Assembly (NCBI GenBank): GCA_947165105.1 | Contig: CAMUZC010000016.1 | Coordinates: forward strand, 1 to 22,057 | Direction of reading: 5' to 3' | Length of the DNA stretch: 22,057 bases | From: an uncultured Lachnospiraceae bacterium | GTDB taxonomy: Bacteria > Bacillota_A > Clostridia > TANB77 > CAG-508 | Shown here: positions 15,006 to 22,057 of the stretch, in pieces | Position numbering within the stretch: the first letter of the stretch is position 1 | Layout of the letters: each line of letters starts with the position of its first letter | Position numbers and translations under genes: made by a program | Notes under the pieces: model-generated | Database searches by the model: none | Told to the model about the DNA's origin: nothing | What the model saw: only the letters and a program-made list of their open reading frames with translations

Positions 15006-15035
15006 ATTTCTTGTATATTTTCAAAAGCAAGAAAA

Positions 15036-15078
15036 AATCTTGAAAATGTAACCTATATTAGTTAACATTTTCAAGATT
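15036..15078 (-). terminator. terminator after fmt
   Basis: A long stem AATCTTGAAAATGTTAAC / GTTACATTTTCAAGATT (one-base bulge) encloses an eight-base loop and is followed on the minus strand by a run of six T. T-rich sequence also flanks the other side, so it may work in both directions. It insulates the TasA-like promoter from the fmt operon. Confidence 0.9.
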
Positions 15079-15108
15079 TATTTTTTTACAAATGAGTTTT
15101 GTATTTTT

Positions 15109-16095
15109 CTATTCAAATACACTACATGCATATAATTGATTTCCTCTCAAGAAATCTTTAATGTCCATTCTTTTTGCATTTTCGCCTTGAATTTCTAATA
15201 CTTTTATGTTTCCATCTATTGTTTTTATATATAGACCTGTTTTTGGGTCTGAAAATAAAATTGTACCAGGATATAACTCATTAAATTTTTGTTCATATTC
15301 TTTTAAATCTGGAAATTCTTCAAAAAGTTCTTCATCTGTTAAACATTGCACTTTCCAAAATTTTATCTTTTTGCCTTCTAAAAATGTATATGCACCCATT
15401 ATAGGGTTAAGGCCTCTGACTAAATTTTTTATTTCAACTGCAGTCTTAGTTTCCCAATCAATTTTTGACATTTCCTTGTTTAACATTGGTGCTAAAGAAA
15501 AATCATCACCTTGTTTTTCTCTTGGAGCTGTTCCATTTTCTACTTGTTCCAAAGTTTTTACTAAAAGTTCGCCACCAATTTTTGACAATCTATTCCACAA
15601 TTCTCCTGTTGTTTCATCTTCACCAATTTCAACTTCTTGCTTTAAAATTATATCACCTGTATCCATTCCTTCGCCCATATACATGGTTGTAATTCCTGTT
15701 ACTTTGTCACCATTTAAAACAGCCCATTGAATTGGTGCCGCTCCTCTATATTTTGGTAATAATGAACCATGAACATTTATAGAACCCAAACGAGGAATCT
15801 CTAAAATTTCTTTTGGTAAAATCTTTCCGTATGCAACAACACATATAACATCTGGTTTAAGCTTTGCTATTTGTTCTATAAATTCAGTATTTTTCTTCAC
15901 TTTTTCTGGTTGATAAACAGGAATGTCTTTTTGGATTGCAAATTCCTTGACAGGAGATGCCATCATTTTCATTCCTCTTCCTTTTGGCTTATCAACATTT
16001 GTTACAACGCCTAATATATTATGACCTGCATTGTACACTGCTTCTAATGATTCTTTTGCAAAATCTGGTGTTCCCATAAATAATATATTTAACAT
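15109..16095 (-). CDS. fmt: methionyl-tRNA formyltransferase
   Basis: Enzyme that transfers the formyl group of 10-formyl-tetrahydrofolate to methionyl-initiator-tRNA. It has 328 residues, about 15 longer than many homologues. The start MLNILFMGTPDFA is typical. Catalytic residues are Asn107 and His109 in INVHGSLLPKYRGAAPIQW and Asp145 in GEGMDTGDI. The C-terminal OB-like domain (about 210-328) contains a charged insertion (LTDEELFEEFPDLKEYEQKF, part of about 255-280) that explains the extra length. It follows def by 47 bases, the usual order being priA-def-fmt. Confidence 0.97.
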   Translation of the reverse strand: MLNILFMGTPDFAKESLEAVYNAGHNILGVVTNVDKPKGRGMKMMASPVKEFAIQKDIPVYQPEKVKKNTEFIEQIAKLKPDVICVVAYGKILPKEILEIPRLGSINVHGSLLPKYRGAAPIQWAVLNGDKVTGITTMYMGEGMDTGDIILKQEVEIGEDETTGELWNRLSKIGGELLVKTLEQVENGTAPREKQGDDFSLAPMLNKEMSKIDWETKTAVEIKNLVRGLNPIMGAYTFLEGKKIKFWKVQCLTDEELFEEFPDLKEYEQKFNELYPGTILFSDPKTGLYIKTIDGNIKVLEIQGENAKRMDIKDFLRGNQLYACSVFE

Positions 16096-16142
16096 GTTCT
16101 CATCCTTTCCCTACACAATTTTGGACATATACCTAATGTGCA

Positions 16143-16613
16143 CTAATTTTTTATAACTTCTAAAGTTCCAGGAATTATCTTATCAACAAATAAAATTCCA
16201 TTTAAATGATCAACTTCATGAGATATAGCTTGCGCTAATAAATCTTTTGCTTTTAACTTAAATTCTTTTCCATCTTTATCTAAAGCTTTCACTGTAACTT
16301 CTGCTGGTCTTATAATTTTTGCAAATTGATTTGGGAAACTTAAGCATCCTTCATCAACTTCTTGCTCACCCTTTTCTTTTATTATTTCAGGATTTATTAA
16401 TACATATGGTCCATTGTCATCATCTATGTCAATTACAACAACTCTTTTTAACACACCTACTTGTGGAGCTGCTAAACCAACACCATTGTATTTATACATA
16501 GTTTCAAGCATATCTTCCACTAATTGTTTTATTTTATCATCAATTACCTCAACTGTTTTACATTTTTTTCTTAATATTTCGTCTCCATCTTCTCTTATAT
16601 TTCTTATTGCCAT
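16143..16613 (-). CDS. def: peptide deformylase
   Basis: Metalloenzyme that removes the N-formyl group from nascent proteins, 156 residues. Family motifs are [10 protein letters not shown] (44-53), EGCLSFP with the metal ligand Cys90, and [12 protein letters not shown] with His132, Glu133 and His136. I chose the ATG at 16613, which has an AAAGGAGC site and the typical [15 protein letters not shown] start. An upstream in-frame start would add 25 residues encoded partly by the palindromic element before the gene. That element separates it from priA. Confidence 0.96.
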   Translation of the reverse strand: MAIRNIREDGDEILRKKCKTVEVIDDKIKQLVEDMLETMYKYNGVGLAAPQVGVLKRVVVIDIDDDNGPYVLINPEIIKEKGEQEVDEGCLSFPNQFAKIIRPAEVTVKALDKDGKEFKLKAKDLLAQAISHEVDHLNGILFVDKIIPGTLEVIKN

Positions 16614-16631
16614 TTTTTGCTCCTTTCTTTT

Positions 16632-16684
16632 TGTACCAAGGATTCGACAACGGGGACGGTTCTGTTTGTTGAACTCTTGGTACA
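16632..16684. repeat. REP-like palindromic element between priA and def
   Basis: A 9-bp perfect terminal inverted repeat (TGTACCAAG at 16632-16640, CTTGGTACA at 16676-16684) encloses a second imperfect stem (TTCGACAA / TTGTTGAA). The apex contains GGGGACGGTTCTGT. It ends exactly against the priA stop codon and is clearly more GC-rich than its surroundings. From memory, GGGGACGGTTCT cores recur in many clostridial genomes, often near IS200-like REP-associated transposases. No transposase is present here. Confidence 0.7.
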
Positions 16685-18936
16685 TCATAACATATTATTC
16701 GGATTAACATCTACAATCATACTAACTGTAGAATTTCTCTTGCCGAAAACATTTTTAATACAATCATTAACAATATCAATAATATTATCCCCAAACTTGC
16801 ACTTAATGATAATTCTCCACCTAAACTTGTTTTTTATTTTATCAATTGGTGCAGGTACTGGTTTATACAACATTATAGGAATGTTTTCTTTTTCAATTTT
16901 TTCCTTTAAATACTTATGGACTTCTCCACTAACCTTTTTTATATCATTTTCATTTTCCGAACTAAATCCGAGCATTATTATATCACAAAACGGTGGATAT
17001 TTCAACTGCTTGCGTAATTTTGATTCAAGACCATAAAATAGTTTATAATCTTGTTTCTTTGAAAATTCTATACTGAAATTATCTGGATTATATGTTTGAA
17101 TAATAACTCTTCCCTCATCTTTTTCTCTTCCAGCCCTTCCAGCAACTTGTGTTAATATTTGAAAAGTTTTTTCACTTGCTCTGTAATCATCTATGTTTAA
17201 ATTTGTATCTGCTGCTATAACTCCTACTAATGTAACATTAGGAAAATGGTGTCCTTTTACAACCATTTGTGTTCCAATTAAAATATCTATATTTTCATTT
17301 TTAAATTTATTCAAAATTTCTTCGTGAGAGTTCTTTTTTGTAACAGTATCAACATCCATTCTTATAGTTGACGCAGTTGGAAACAATTTATTTATTTCCG
17401 CTTCAAGTTTTTGGGTTCCTGTTCCAAAATATCTAATATTATTACTCTTGCAATCAGGGCAAACAGTTAATGCTGAGCATTCATAGCCACAATAATGACA
17501 TTTTAACCTGTTTTGTTTTAAATGATATGTCATTGTGATATTGCAATTCTTACATTTAGCTGTATATCCACAATCTCTACACATTATAAAAGTCGAATAT
17601 CCCCTTCTGTTTAAAAATAGAATTGTCTGTTTTTTATCTTGCAAATTCTTAGAAATTTCATCATATAATTTCATACTAATCATACTTCTATTTCCATTAG
17701 CTAATTCTTGTTTTAAATCTACAATTTCAACCTTTGGAAGTTTTGAATTGTTTGCTCTTTTCGTTAATTCTAATAATTCAATTTCACCTTTTAAAGATCT
17801 ATAATATGTATCCATATCTGGTGTAGCACTTCCATATACTATTGGAATATCATATTTTTTTCCTAAATATCTCGCAACATCTTTTACATTATATCTTGGC
17901 GACATCTCAGATTTATATGAACTATCATGTTCTTCGTCAATTATAATTATTCCTAAATCATTTACAGGCGCAAACATTGCGGATCTTGCGCCAATTATAA
18001 TCTTAGCCTTTCCTGATTTTATTTTATACCATTGATCATATCTTTCTCCTACAGATAATTTACTATGTAAAACTGCAATATTATCTTGTCCAAATCTTGC
18101 AATAAATCTATCTACAGTTTGAGGTGTCAGTGATATTTCAGGAACTAACATAATGCTTGATTTACCTTCAGCCAATACCTTTTGAATTAATTGTAAGTAT
18201 ACCTCTGTTTTTCCGTGAGCCGTGTTACACCAAATAGTAAAAACTCTGAATTCATATAATCGTCAATAGCATTTTCAACCATTTCATAGGCATGTTTTTG
18301 TTCTTCAGTTAGATTCAGTTTTGTATTTTTCTCAACAACCTTATGTAAAAATGGATTTCTCTCCACTTGCTTTTCATAAATTTCAACATATCCATTTTTT
18401 TCTAATGTTTTTATAATTGCTTTAGATACCTCTGTTATTAACTCTAAATCTGAAAGTAAGACATCATTATTGTCTAATAAAAATTTTAAAACCTTAATTT
18501 GTTTTTCAGATTTTAAAACCTTGCATTCAATATCTTCATTTATTTCAAGCTCATTTTTTAATAATCTAACACTGTTTAAAGACTTTTCTTTAACTCGTTT
18601 TGAAACATCTTTTGTTCCTGTTCCTGGTGGAAGCATAAGTTTAATGCAATCAGATACATTGCAAAAATATCTATTTGCCATCCATTTAGCTAATTCTATT
18701 TTCGGTTCGTCTATAAAATCCTTTTCTTCAACAGCAGCAATATCTTTCAGATTATCCCAATCACTTTTTTCTTTTATATTTACAACAAAACCTTCTTCAA
18801 GTTTTTTGATATTGCCAAACTTTACTAGCACACGACTACCAATATTAACTTTATCTTCCATATCAAACGGAATATTATAATCAAAAGTTTTATTTAGATT
18901 CTTAACATTACTATTTATTATAACCTCTGCTATCAT
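16685..18936 (-). pseudogene. priA: primosomal helicase PriA, interrupted by two 1-nt insertions
   Basis: Replication-restart helicase PriA, present as two reading frames: codons from 18936 to a stop at 18187, and an open frame from about 18213 to 16685. Removing one base at 18215 and one at 18222 restores a single frame of 749 residues, the normal length. It also rebuilds the Walker A codons GVTGSGKTEVYLQL. The rest looks functional: the DNA-binding N-domain, IIIDEEHDSSYKS (DEEH box), GARSAMFAP, the zinc-binding cysteine pairs from CRDCGYTAKCKNCN to CPDCK, and the helicase motifs ending QVAGRAGR. PriA is normally important for growth, so a sequencing or assembly error is more likely than true loss. 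A sigma-A promoter precedes it, and a palindromic element follows its stop codon. Confidence 0.9.
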
Positions 18937-18966
18937 TATTTCTCCTTTAATCTATTTGCTTTCGTA

Positions 18967-18995
18967 ATTATAACAATTTTATATTTGTTTTTCAA
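18967..18995 (-). promoter_or_regulatory. sigma-A promoter of priA
   Basis: TTGAAA (18995 to 18990) and TATAAT (18972 to 18967) are 17 bases apart on the minus strand, and TGT before the -10 makes an extended -10. The transcript would start about 25 bases before the priA ATG. It is divergent from the promoter of the orphan gene. Confidence 0.82.
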
Positions 18996-19014
18996 GGCCA
19001 TTGATTTTACAAAC

Positions 19015-19043
19015 TTGCTTTTTTTCTAAAGATATGCTATAAT
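19015..19043 (+). promoter_or_regulatory. sigma-A promoter of the orphan plus-strand gene
   Basis: TTGCTT (19015-19020) and TATAAT (19038-19043) are 17 bases apart, with TGC before the -10 forming an extended -10 (TGCTATAAT). The predicted start near 19050 leaves a leader of about 135 bases, long for a gene of this size. Confidence 0.82.
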
Positions 19044-19073
19044 TTACAACATATTAAATTTCATATTTTATTA

Positions 19074-19124
19074 ATACAGTGGTAATTTAATTGCTAATTA
19101 AATTATAATGGTCAGACACTGTAT
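19074..19124 (+). promoter_or_regulatory. structured 5' leader of the orphan gene
   Basis: An 8-bp outer stem (ATACAGTG at 19074-19081, CACTGTAT at 19117-19124) encloses a 10-bp perfect inner stem (TAATTTAATT at 19083-19092, AATTAAATTA at 19096-19105) with a three-base loop and an 11-base asymmetric bulge. It lies wholly inside the predicted leader. It matches no riboswitch I recognise. The inner stem is pure A-T, so only the outer stem and its nesting argue against chance. Confidence 0.5.
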
Positions 19125-19185
19125 ATCGTAAATTTTATATTTAATTAATCTCTTATAACAATAATTTGCAAGGAGTGTTTTATGT

Positions 19186-19512
19186 ATGTTCAAAACAATT
19201 GAAATTGAGGAGATTTACCAGAGTAACTGGAATGATAGTATTATTATTTCAGTTTATGAAAACGAAACATGTAAAAATTATGATAAGGCTATACTCTTTA
19301 ACCCAAATGCTAGTAAAAGAACGCTTTTGAGAAAAATCTGTAGTTTATCTGACACAACCACTGATATGGTCTTGTTAATTGATAATATTGTTAACTTAAC
19401 TCATATTGAAGCCTTTAAAATGCAGCAAAAAATTATCTTATCTACAAGTACAAAAACTATGACTATTCATTTATCTAAACAGCTGATAACTATTTTAGAA
19501 AAAATGAAATAA
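19186..19512 (+). CDS. orphan 108-residue protein of unknown function
   Basis: The only plus-strand gene. The protein has no signal, no membrane segment and one cysteine near residue 33. It alternates strands and helices: IIISVYENE, KAILFNPNASKRTLLRKICSL (about 35-55), MVLLIDNIVNL (about 61-71), then a helix and the amphipathic C-terminal TIHLSKQLITILEKM. I recognise no family. Support for a real gene is strong: its own extended -10 promoter, a structured leader, an AGGAG site and a shared terminator. Two overlapping ATGs exist. That at 19182 is better spaced from AGGAG but opens only six codons, while the one at 19186 gives this protein. It occupies the place where coaBC often lies in Firmicutes. 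Confidence 0.75.
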   Translation: MFKTIEIEEIYQSNWNDSIIISVYENETCKNYDKAILFNPNASKRTLLRKICSLSDTTTDMVLLIDNIVNLTHIEAFKMQQKIILSTSTKTMTIHLSKQLITILEKMK

Positions 19513-19518
19513 ATCATC

Positions 19519-19551
19519 AAAAAGAGCCTGCCAAATTGGCAGACTCTTTTT
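19519..19551. terminator. bidirectional terminator between the orphan gene and gmk
   Basis: AAAAAGAG-C-CTGCCA / TGGCAG-A-CTCTTTTT forms a near-perfect stem with a three-base loop and one C/A mismatch. A runs on one side and T runs on the other give terminators on both strands. Its end overlaps the gmk stop codon. Confidence 0.9.
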
Positions 19552-20125
19552 AAAAATCATTTTCTTCATCACTTGATTCATGTTTAATAATATCCATAAT
19601 AATATCAACTGTTTTCTCCAAGTTATTATTTTTCAAAACATAATCATACATGTCAATCTTAGATTCTTCATAATCTAATCTATTCAATCTTAAAGTAATT
19701 TCTTTTTCAGATGGCTTATCAACTCTATTTTCAAGTCTCTTACGTAAAACTTCTTTTGGAACTCTTAAGAATATAGTAACAACTTTTGTATCTTGTTTTA
19801 ATAAATCTATTAATCTTTCAGTTCCATTAACATCCATGTCTTTTACTATTATCTTACCACTTTGAATTTTCTCATTCATAAGTTTTCTAGAAGTTCCATA
19901 ATAATGTTCATGATGAACATCATATTCATATAGTTCTCCATCTTTTATCATTCTTTCAAATTCTTCTGTTGATACAAAATTGTAGATTACACCTGGAACA
20001 TCTCCTGGTCTTTCTGGTCTATCAGTATAAGATGGCAATGATTCCACGTTTTCCATTCTTTTAATTAATTCTTTTTTTATGGTGTCTTTTCCTGCACCTG
20101 AAACTCCTGATAATAGTATTAACAT
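19550..20125 (-). CDS. gmk: guanylate kinase, divergent
   Basis: Nucleotide kinase of 191 residues that converts GMP and ATP to GDP and ADP. The P-loop is SGVSGAGKDT (6-15). The GMP-binding region is SYTDRPERPGDV (32-43), which keeps Arg36 and Arg39 but has Asp in place of the usual second Thr. The YGT motif is in HEHYYGTSR (72-80), and VKDMDVNGTERL stands where LEIDVQG is usual. These departures make it a divergent member, but all key positions seem filled. The start lies inside the end of rpoZ (seven-base overlap). A distinct but related nucleotide kinase function cannot be excluded. Confidence 0.85.
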   Translation of the reverse strand: MLILLSGVSGAGKDTIKKELIKRMENVESLPSYTDRPERPGDVPGVIYNFVSTEEFERMIKDGELYEYDVHHEHYYGTSRKLMNEKIQSGKIIVKDMDVNGTERLIDLLKQDTKVVTIFLRVPKEVLRKRLENRVDKPSEKEITLRLNRLDYEESKIDMYDYVLKNNNLEKTVDIIMDIIKHESSDEENDF

Positions 20126-20307
20126 ACCTTCACCTTACCTTCTACAATTTCATCAGCTGCAAGTGATACAGTTGAAACATCGTCTGAATCTGTTAATACT
20201 TCACTTCCTTCTGCAATTTGTCTTGCTCTTTTAGATGTAGCAATTACTAATTTAAATCTGTTTTCTGTTTTTGTTAATAATTCTGTAACTGTTGGTTTTA
20301 CTATCAT
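20119..20307 (-). CDS. rpoZ: RNA polymerase omega subunit
   Basis: Omega subunit of RNA polymerase, 62 residues. It begins MIVKPTVTELLTKTENRFKL, then VIATSKRARQIAEGS, the universally conserved helix of the family, and ends with an acidic part (LAADEIVEGKVKVC). It stabilises the beta-prime subunit. The gene overlaps gmk by seven bases. In most Firmicutes the order is gmk-rpoZ, so the order rpoZ-gmk here is reversed. Confidence 0.95.
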   Translation of the reverse strand: MIVKPTVTELLTKTENRFKLVIATSKRARQIAEGSEVLTDSDDVSTVSLAADEIVEGKVKVC

Positions 20308-20357
20308 TTTAAAACATCCCTTTCTTTTTAATATAAATTAATTATCTCTAATTCTTA

Positions 20358-21233
20358 TTATTCAATATTTTGAACTTGTTCTCTTATGTCTTCCATTGCT
20401 GTTTTCACCTCTATGGCCAAATTAGTTATTTCAAGTTTAACTGATTTTGACGCTATAGTATTAGTTTCTCTATTCATTTCTTGAATTAAGAAATCTATTT
20501 TCTTTCCAACTGGTTCTTTAGATTCTAGTAAACTTCTAAATTGCGCTATATGACTACGTAATCTTGTCAATTCTTCTTCTATTGAGCATTTATCGGCATA
20601 TATAACAATTTCTTGAGATAATCTTGCTTCATCAACAACATCAGTTTGCAAGATTTCTTTTATTCTTTCCCTTAATTTTACTACATATTCTTCAATAAGT
20701 CCAGTAGTATTTGAAAAAATGCTATTTACAAGCTCTTCAATTTTATCAATTCGTGTTGAAAGATCTTGTTTTATTCTTTCTCCTTCAACTTCACGCATCT
20801 CAACAAAATTTGCTACTGCTTGATTAACACATTTTTCTAATTCCTGCCAAATAATGTTGCTTTCATCATCTACAATTTTTAATTGTAAAACATCAGGCAT
20901 TTTAGTTATTTCTGTTACTCTAATTTTATCATCTAAGCCATTTTCATTAGCTAATTGTTTTAATTGATTTATATAATTCTTAGCCAACTCTTTGTTTATT
21001 ATAACATCTTTACCTTCATCGCTATAATTATTAAATGTTACAAATACATCAACTTTTCCTCTTGATATATTGTTTGATATAATCTTTTTTATTTTTTCCT
21101 CAAAGCACATTATATTACGTGGTAGTTTAATTGAAATATCACTGTATTTGTGATTAACAGATTTTATCTCAACTATATATTCTCTTGAATTTTCTTCAAA
21201 TTTGCTTCTTCCAAAGCCTGTCATACTTTTCAT
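20358..21233 (-). CDS. yicC: YicC/YloC family endoribonuclease
   Basis: Protein of 291 residues, full length. The start MKSMTGFGRSKFEE and EIKSVNHKYSDISIKLPRNI are hallmark motifs of the N-terminal domain. The C-terminal DUF1732 domain has LSQEIVIYADKCSIEEELTRLRSHI, GKKIDFLIQEMNRETNTIASKS and TNLAIEVKTAMEDIREQVQNIE. Members of this family are endoribonucleases that act on small RNAs in E. coli. It commonly begins the gmk cluster, often followed by remA, which is absent here. It has an AGAGGTAG ribosome site. Confidence 0.95.
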   Translation of the reverse strand: MKSMTGFGRSKFEENSREYIVEIKSVNHKYSDISIKLPRNIMCFEEKIKKIISNNISRGKVDVFVTFNNYSDEGKDVIINKELAKNYINQLKQLANENGLDDKIRVTEITKMPDVLQLKIVDDESNIIWQELEKCVNQAVANFVEMREVEGERIKQDLSTRIDKIEELVNSIFSNTTGLIEEYVVKLRERIKEILQTDVVDEARLSQEIVIYADKCSIEEELTRLRSHIAQFRSLLESKEPVGKKIDFLIQEMNRETNTIASKSVKLEITNLAIEVKTAMEDIREQVQNIE

Positions 21234-21274
21234 AACTTCTACCTCTATTTCTGAATTTAAGATTTATTCTTTGC

Positions 21275-22057
21275 CTATTCTTCAACTGTTTTCTTTTTCA
21301 TTACAATATCTTTTATATCACTATTATCTTTTTTATATTTGTTTATACTTGTTATAGCTAATACAATTGATTTAAACATATAATATCCAGCTATCACAAA
21401 ACTTATGTAATTGATTATTTGTCCTAATTGCTCAAAATGTAGTTTTGCAATATAAATCATACTTAAATTTGCTGCCCCAAAAACTAAGGTTTCAACTCCT
21501 ATCAATGCAATTTTTGATTTATCTTTTTTATATGATATTTCTAAAATAACTATACCTATGGCTAAAATTCCTAGAGTCATAATCTTCAAATCTTTTTCTA
21601 ATGTTTCTATTTCAATGTTTTTGCTTCCCATTATAGCTATTATTAAATATAGAACCATAACCATAGCTATTCCAATATTAATTAATATTTCTTTGATTAT
21701 ATTTTTTTTCTGCTTTTTATCAACTTTGTTTTCTATAGCTTCCCTTATTTCCTTTAAGCTAATTGTATCATATTTATGTTCATCGCTATTTTCCGTTTTT
21801 TTCTCATACTCTTTATTTAATTCTTCATTATTGTCTTTATCAGCAGTTTTGGCTTCAACATTTTTTTCATCATTTTCAATTATGGTTTCATTGCTTTTAC
21901 TTTTCTTAATTTCTCTATCATCAATTTTTACTTTTTGCTTAGTCTCTGACTTTTCTGGTAATTTTTCTGTAGTTTTGCTTGTTATTTTACTAGTTGTTTT
22001 TCTTGTTGTTTTCCCAGTTGTCTTACCAGCTGTTTTGCTTGTTGTTTTTTTGCTTGT
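21275..22057 (-). CDS. membrane protein with Lys/Thr-rich repeat tail (5' end outside window)
   Basis: The reading frame stays open from its stop to the window edge (260 codons), so the gene start lies outside. In order, the visible protein has a low-complexity stretch of about 30 residues with an x-K-T-T tetrapeptide period (for example GKTTGKTTRKTT). An acidic/lysine-rich, probably disordered linker of about 85 residues follows. The C-terminal region of about 140 residues has four membrane segments (INIGIAMVMVLYLIIAIMG, TLGILAIGIVILEISY, the region around ETLVFGAANLSMIYIA, and IINYISFVIAGYYMFKSIVLAI). The methionine at 21664 lies within the first membrane segment and is unlikely to be the start. 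I recognise no family. It lies 41 bases upstream of yicC. Confidence 0.7.
   Translation of the reverse strand, partial: TSKKTTSKTAGKTTGKTTRKTTSKITSKTTEKLPEKSETKQKVKIDDREIKKSKSNETIIENDEKNVEAKTADKDNNEELNKEYEKKTENSDEHKYDTISLKEIREAIENKVDKKQKKNIIKEILINIGIAMVMVLYLIIAIMGSKNIEIETLEKDLKIMTLGILAIGIVILEISYKKDKSKIALIGVETLVFGAANLSMIYIAKLHFEQLGQIINYISFVIAGYYMFKSIVLAITSINKYKKDNSDIKDIVMKKKTVEE

Noticed and set aside
18187..18936. Programmed frameshifting in priA
   Set aside because: Two shifts seven bases apart would be needed, with no slippery heptamer or stimulating structure, and PriA is not known to use frameshifting.
19074..19124. Known riboswitch in the orphan gene leader
   Set aside because: No conserved core of a class I can recall (such as c-di-GMP, SAM, TPP or preQ1) is visible. 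It is reported only as a structured leader.
21950..22057. CRISPR or satellite repeat at the window edge
   Set aside because: The 12-base periodicity follows an open reading frame encoding x-K-T-T units and there are no spacers. It is a coding repeat.

Overview
The window is AT-rich DNA from a low-GC, spore-forming Firmicute, most likely an uncharacterised lineage of Clostridia. The signs are a SleB-type cortex-lytic enzyme, AGGAGG-type ribosome sites, the Asp23/AmaP/DUF2273 envelope module, formate-tetrahydrofolate ligase, and a yicC-rpoZ-gmk-priA-def-fmt housekeeping cluster. Every gene except one small orphan lies on the minus strand, so transcription runs from right to left. No tRNA, rRNA, CRISPR array or transposase was seen.

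Layout from high to low coordinates (transcription order): (1) A 5'-truncated membrane protein with a lysine/threonine repeat tail, then yicC, rpoZ and gmk, ending at a bidirectional terminator. (2) A plus-strand orphan gene of 108 codons with its own strong promoter and a structured leader, divergent from priA. (3) priA, interrupted by two single-base insertions exactly in the Walker A codons, then a REP-like palindrome, def and fmt, closed by a strong terminator. (4) A secretion cluster: a TasA/camelysin-like surface protein, a tiny protein with the same N-terminal signature, a polytopic SipW-like signal peptidase and a DUF5305-like membrane protein. Its promoter is preceded by four perfect ATTACA hexamers at exactly 11-bp intervals, the layout bound by PhoP/OmpR-type regulators. 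(5) asp23-amaP-DUF2273-nusB-xseA-(anchored acidic protein)-xseB-yuiD-fhs, from a clear sigma-A promoter, with a terminator-like hairpin between asp23 and amaP. (6) sleB, whose ribosome-binding site can be locked in a hairpin. (7) yqeG, a prepilin peptidase and an M24 Xaa-Pro peptidase in one operon. (8) A two-component system (OmpR-type regulator, then HAMP sensor kinase) whose promoter region carries a weaker pair of 11-bp repeats of the same general type.

How the genes connect: Fhs makes 10-formyl-tetrahydrofolate, Fmt uses it to formylate initiator tRNA, and Def removes the formyl group from new proteins. SipW-like peptidase and its candidate substrates form a surface-export module. The most interesting signals are the four-repeat operator on that module, the double insertion in priA, the self-sequestering sleB leader and the orphan gene with its structured leader.
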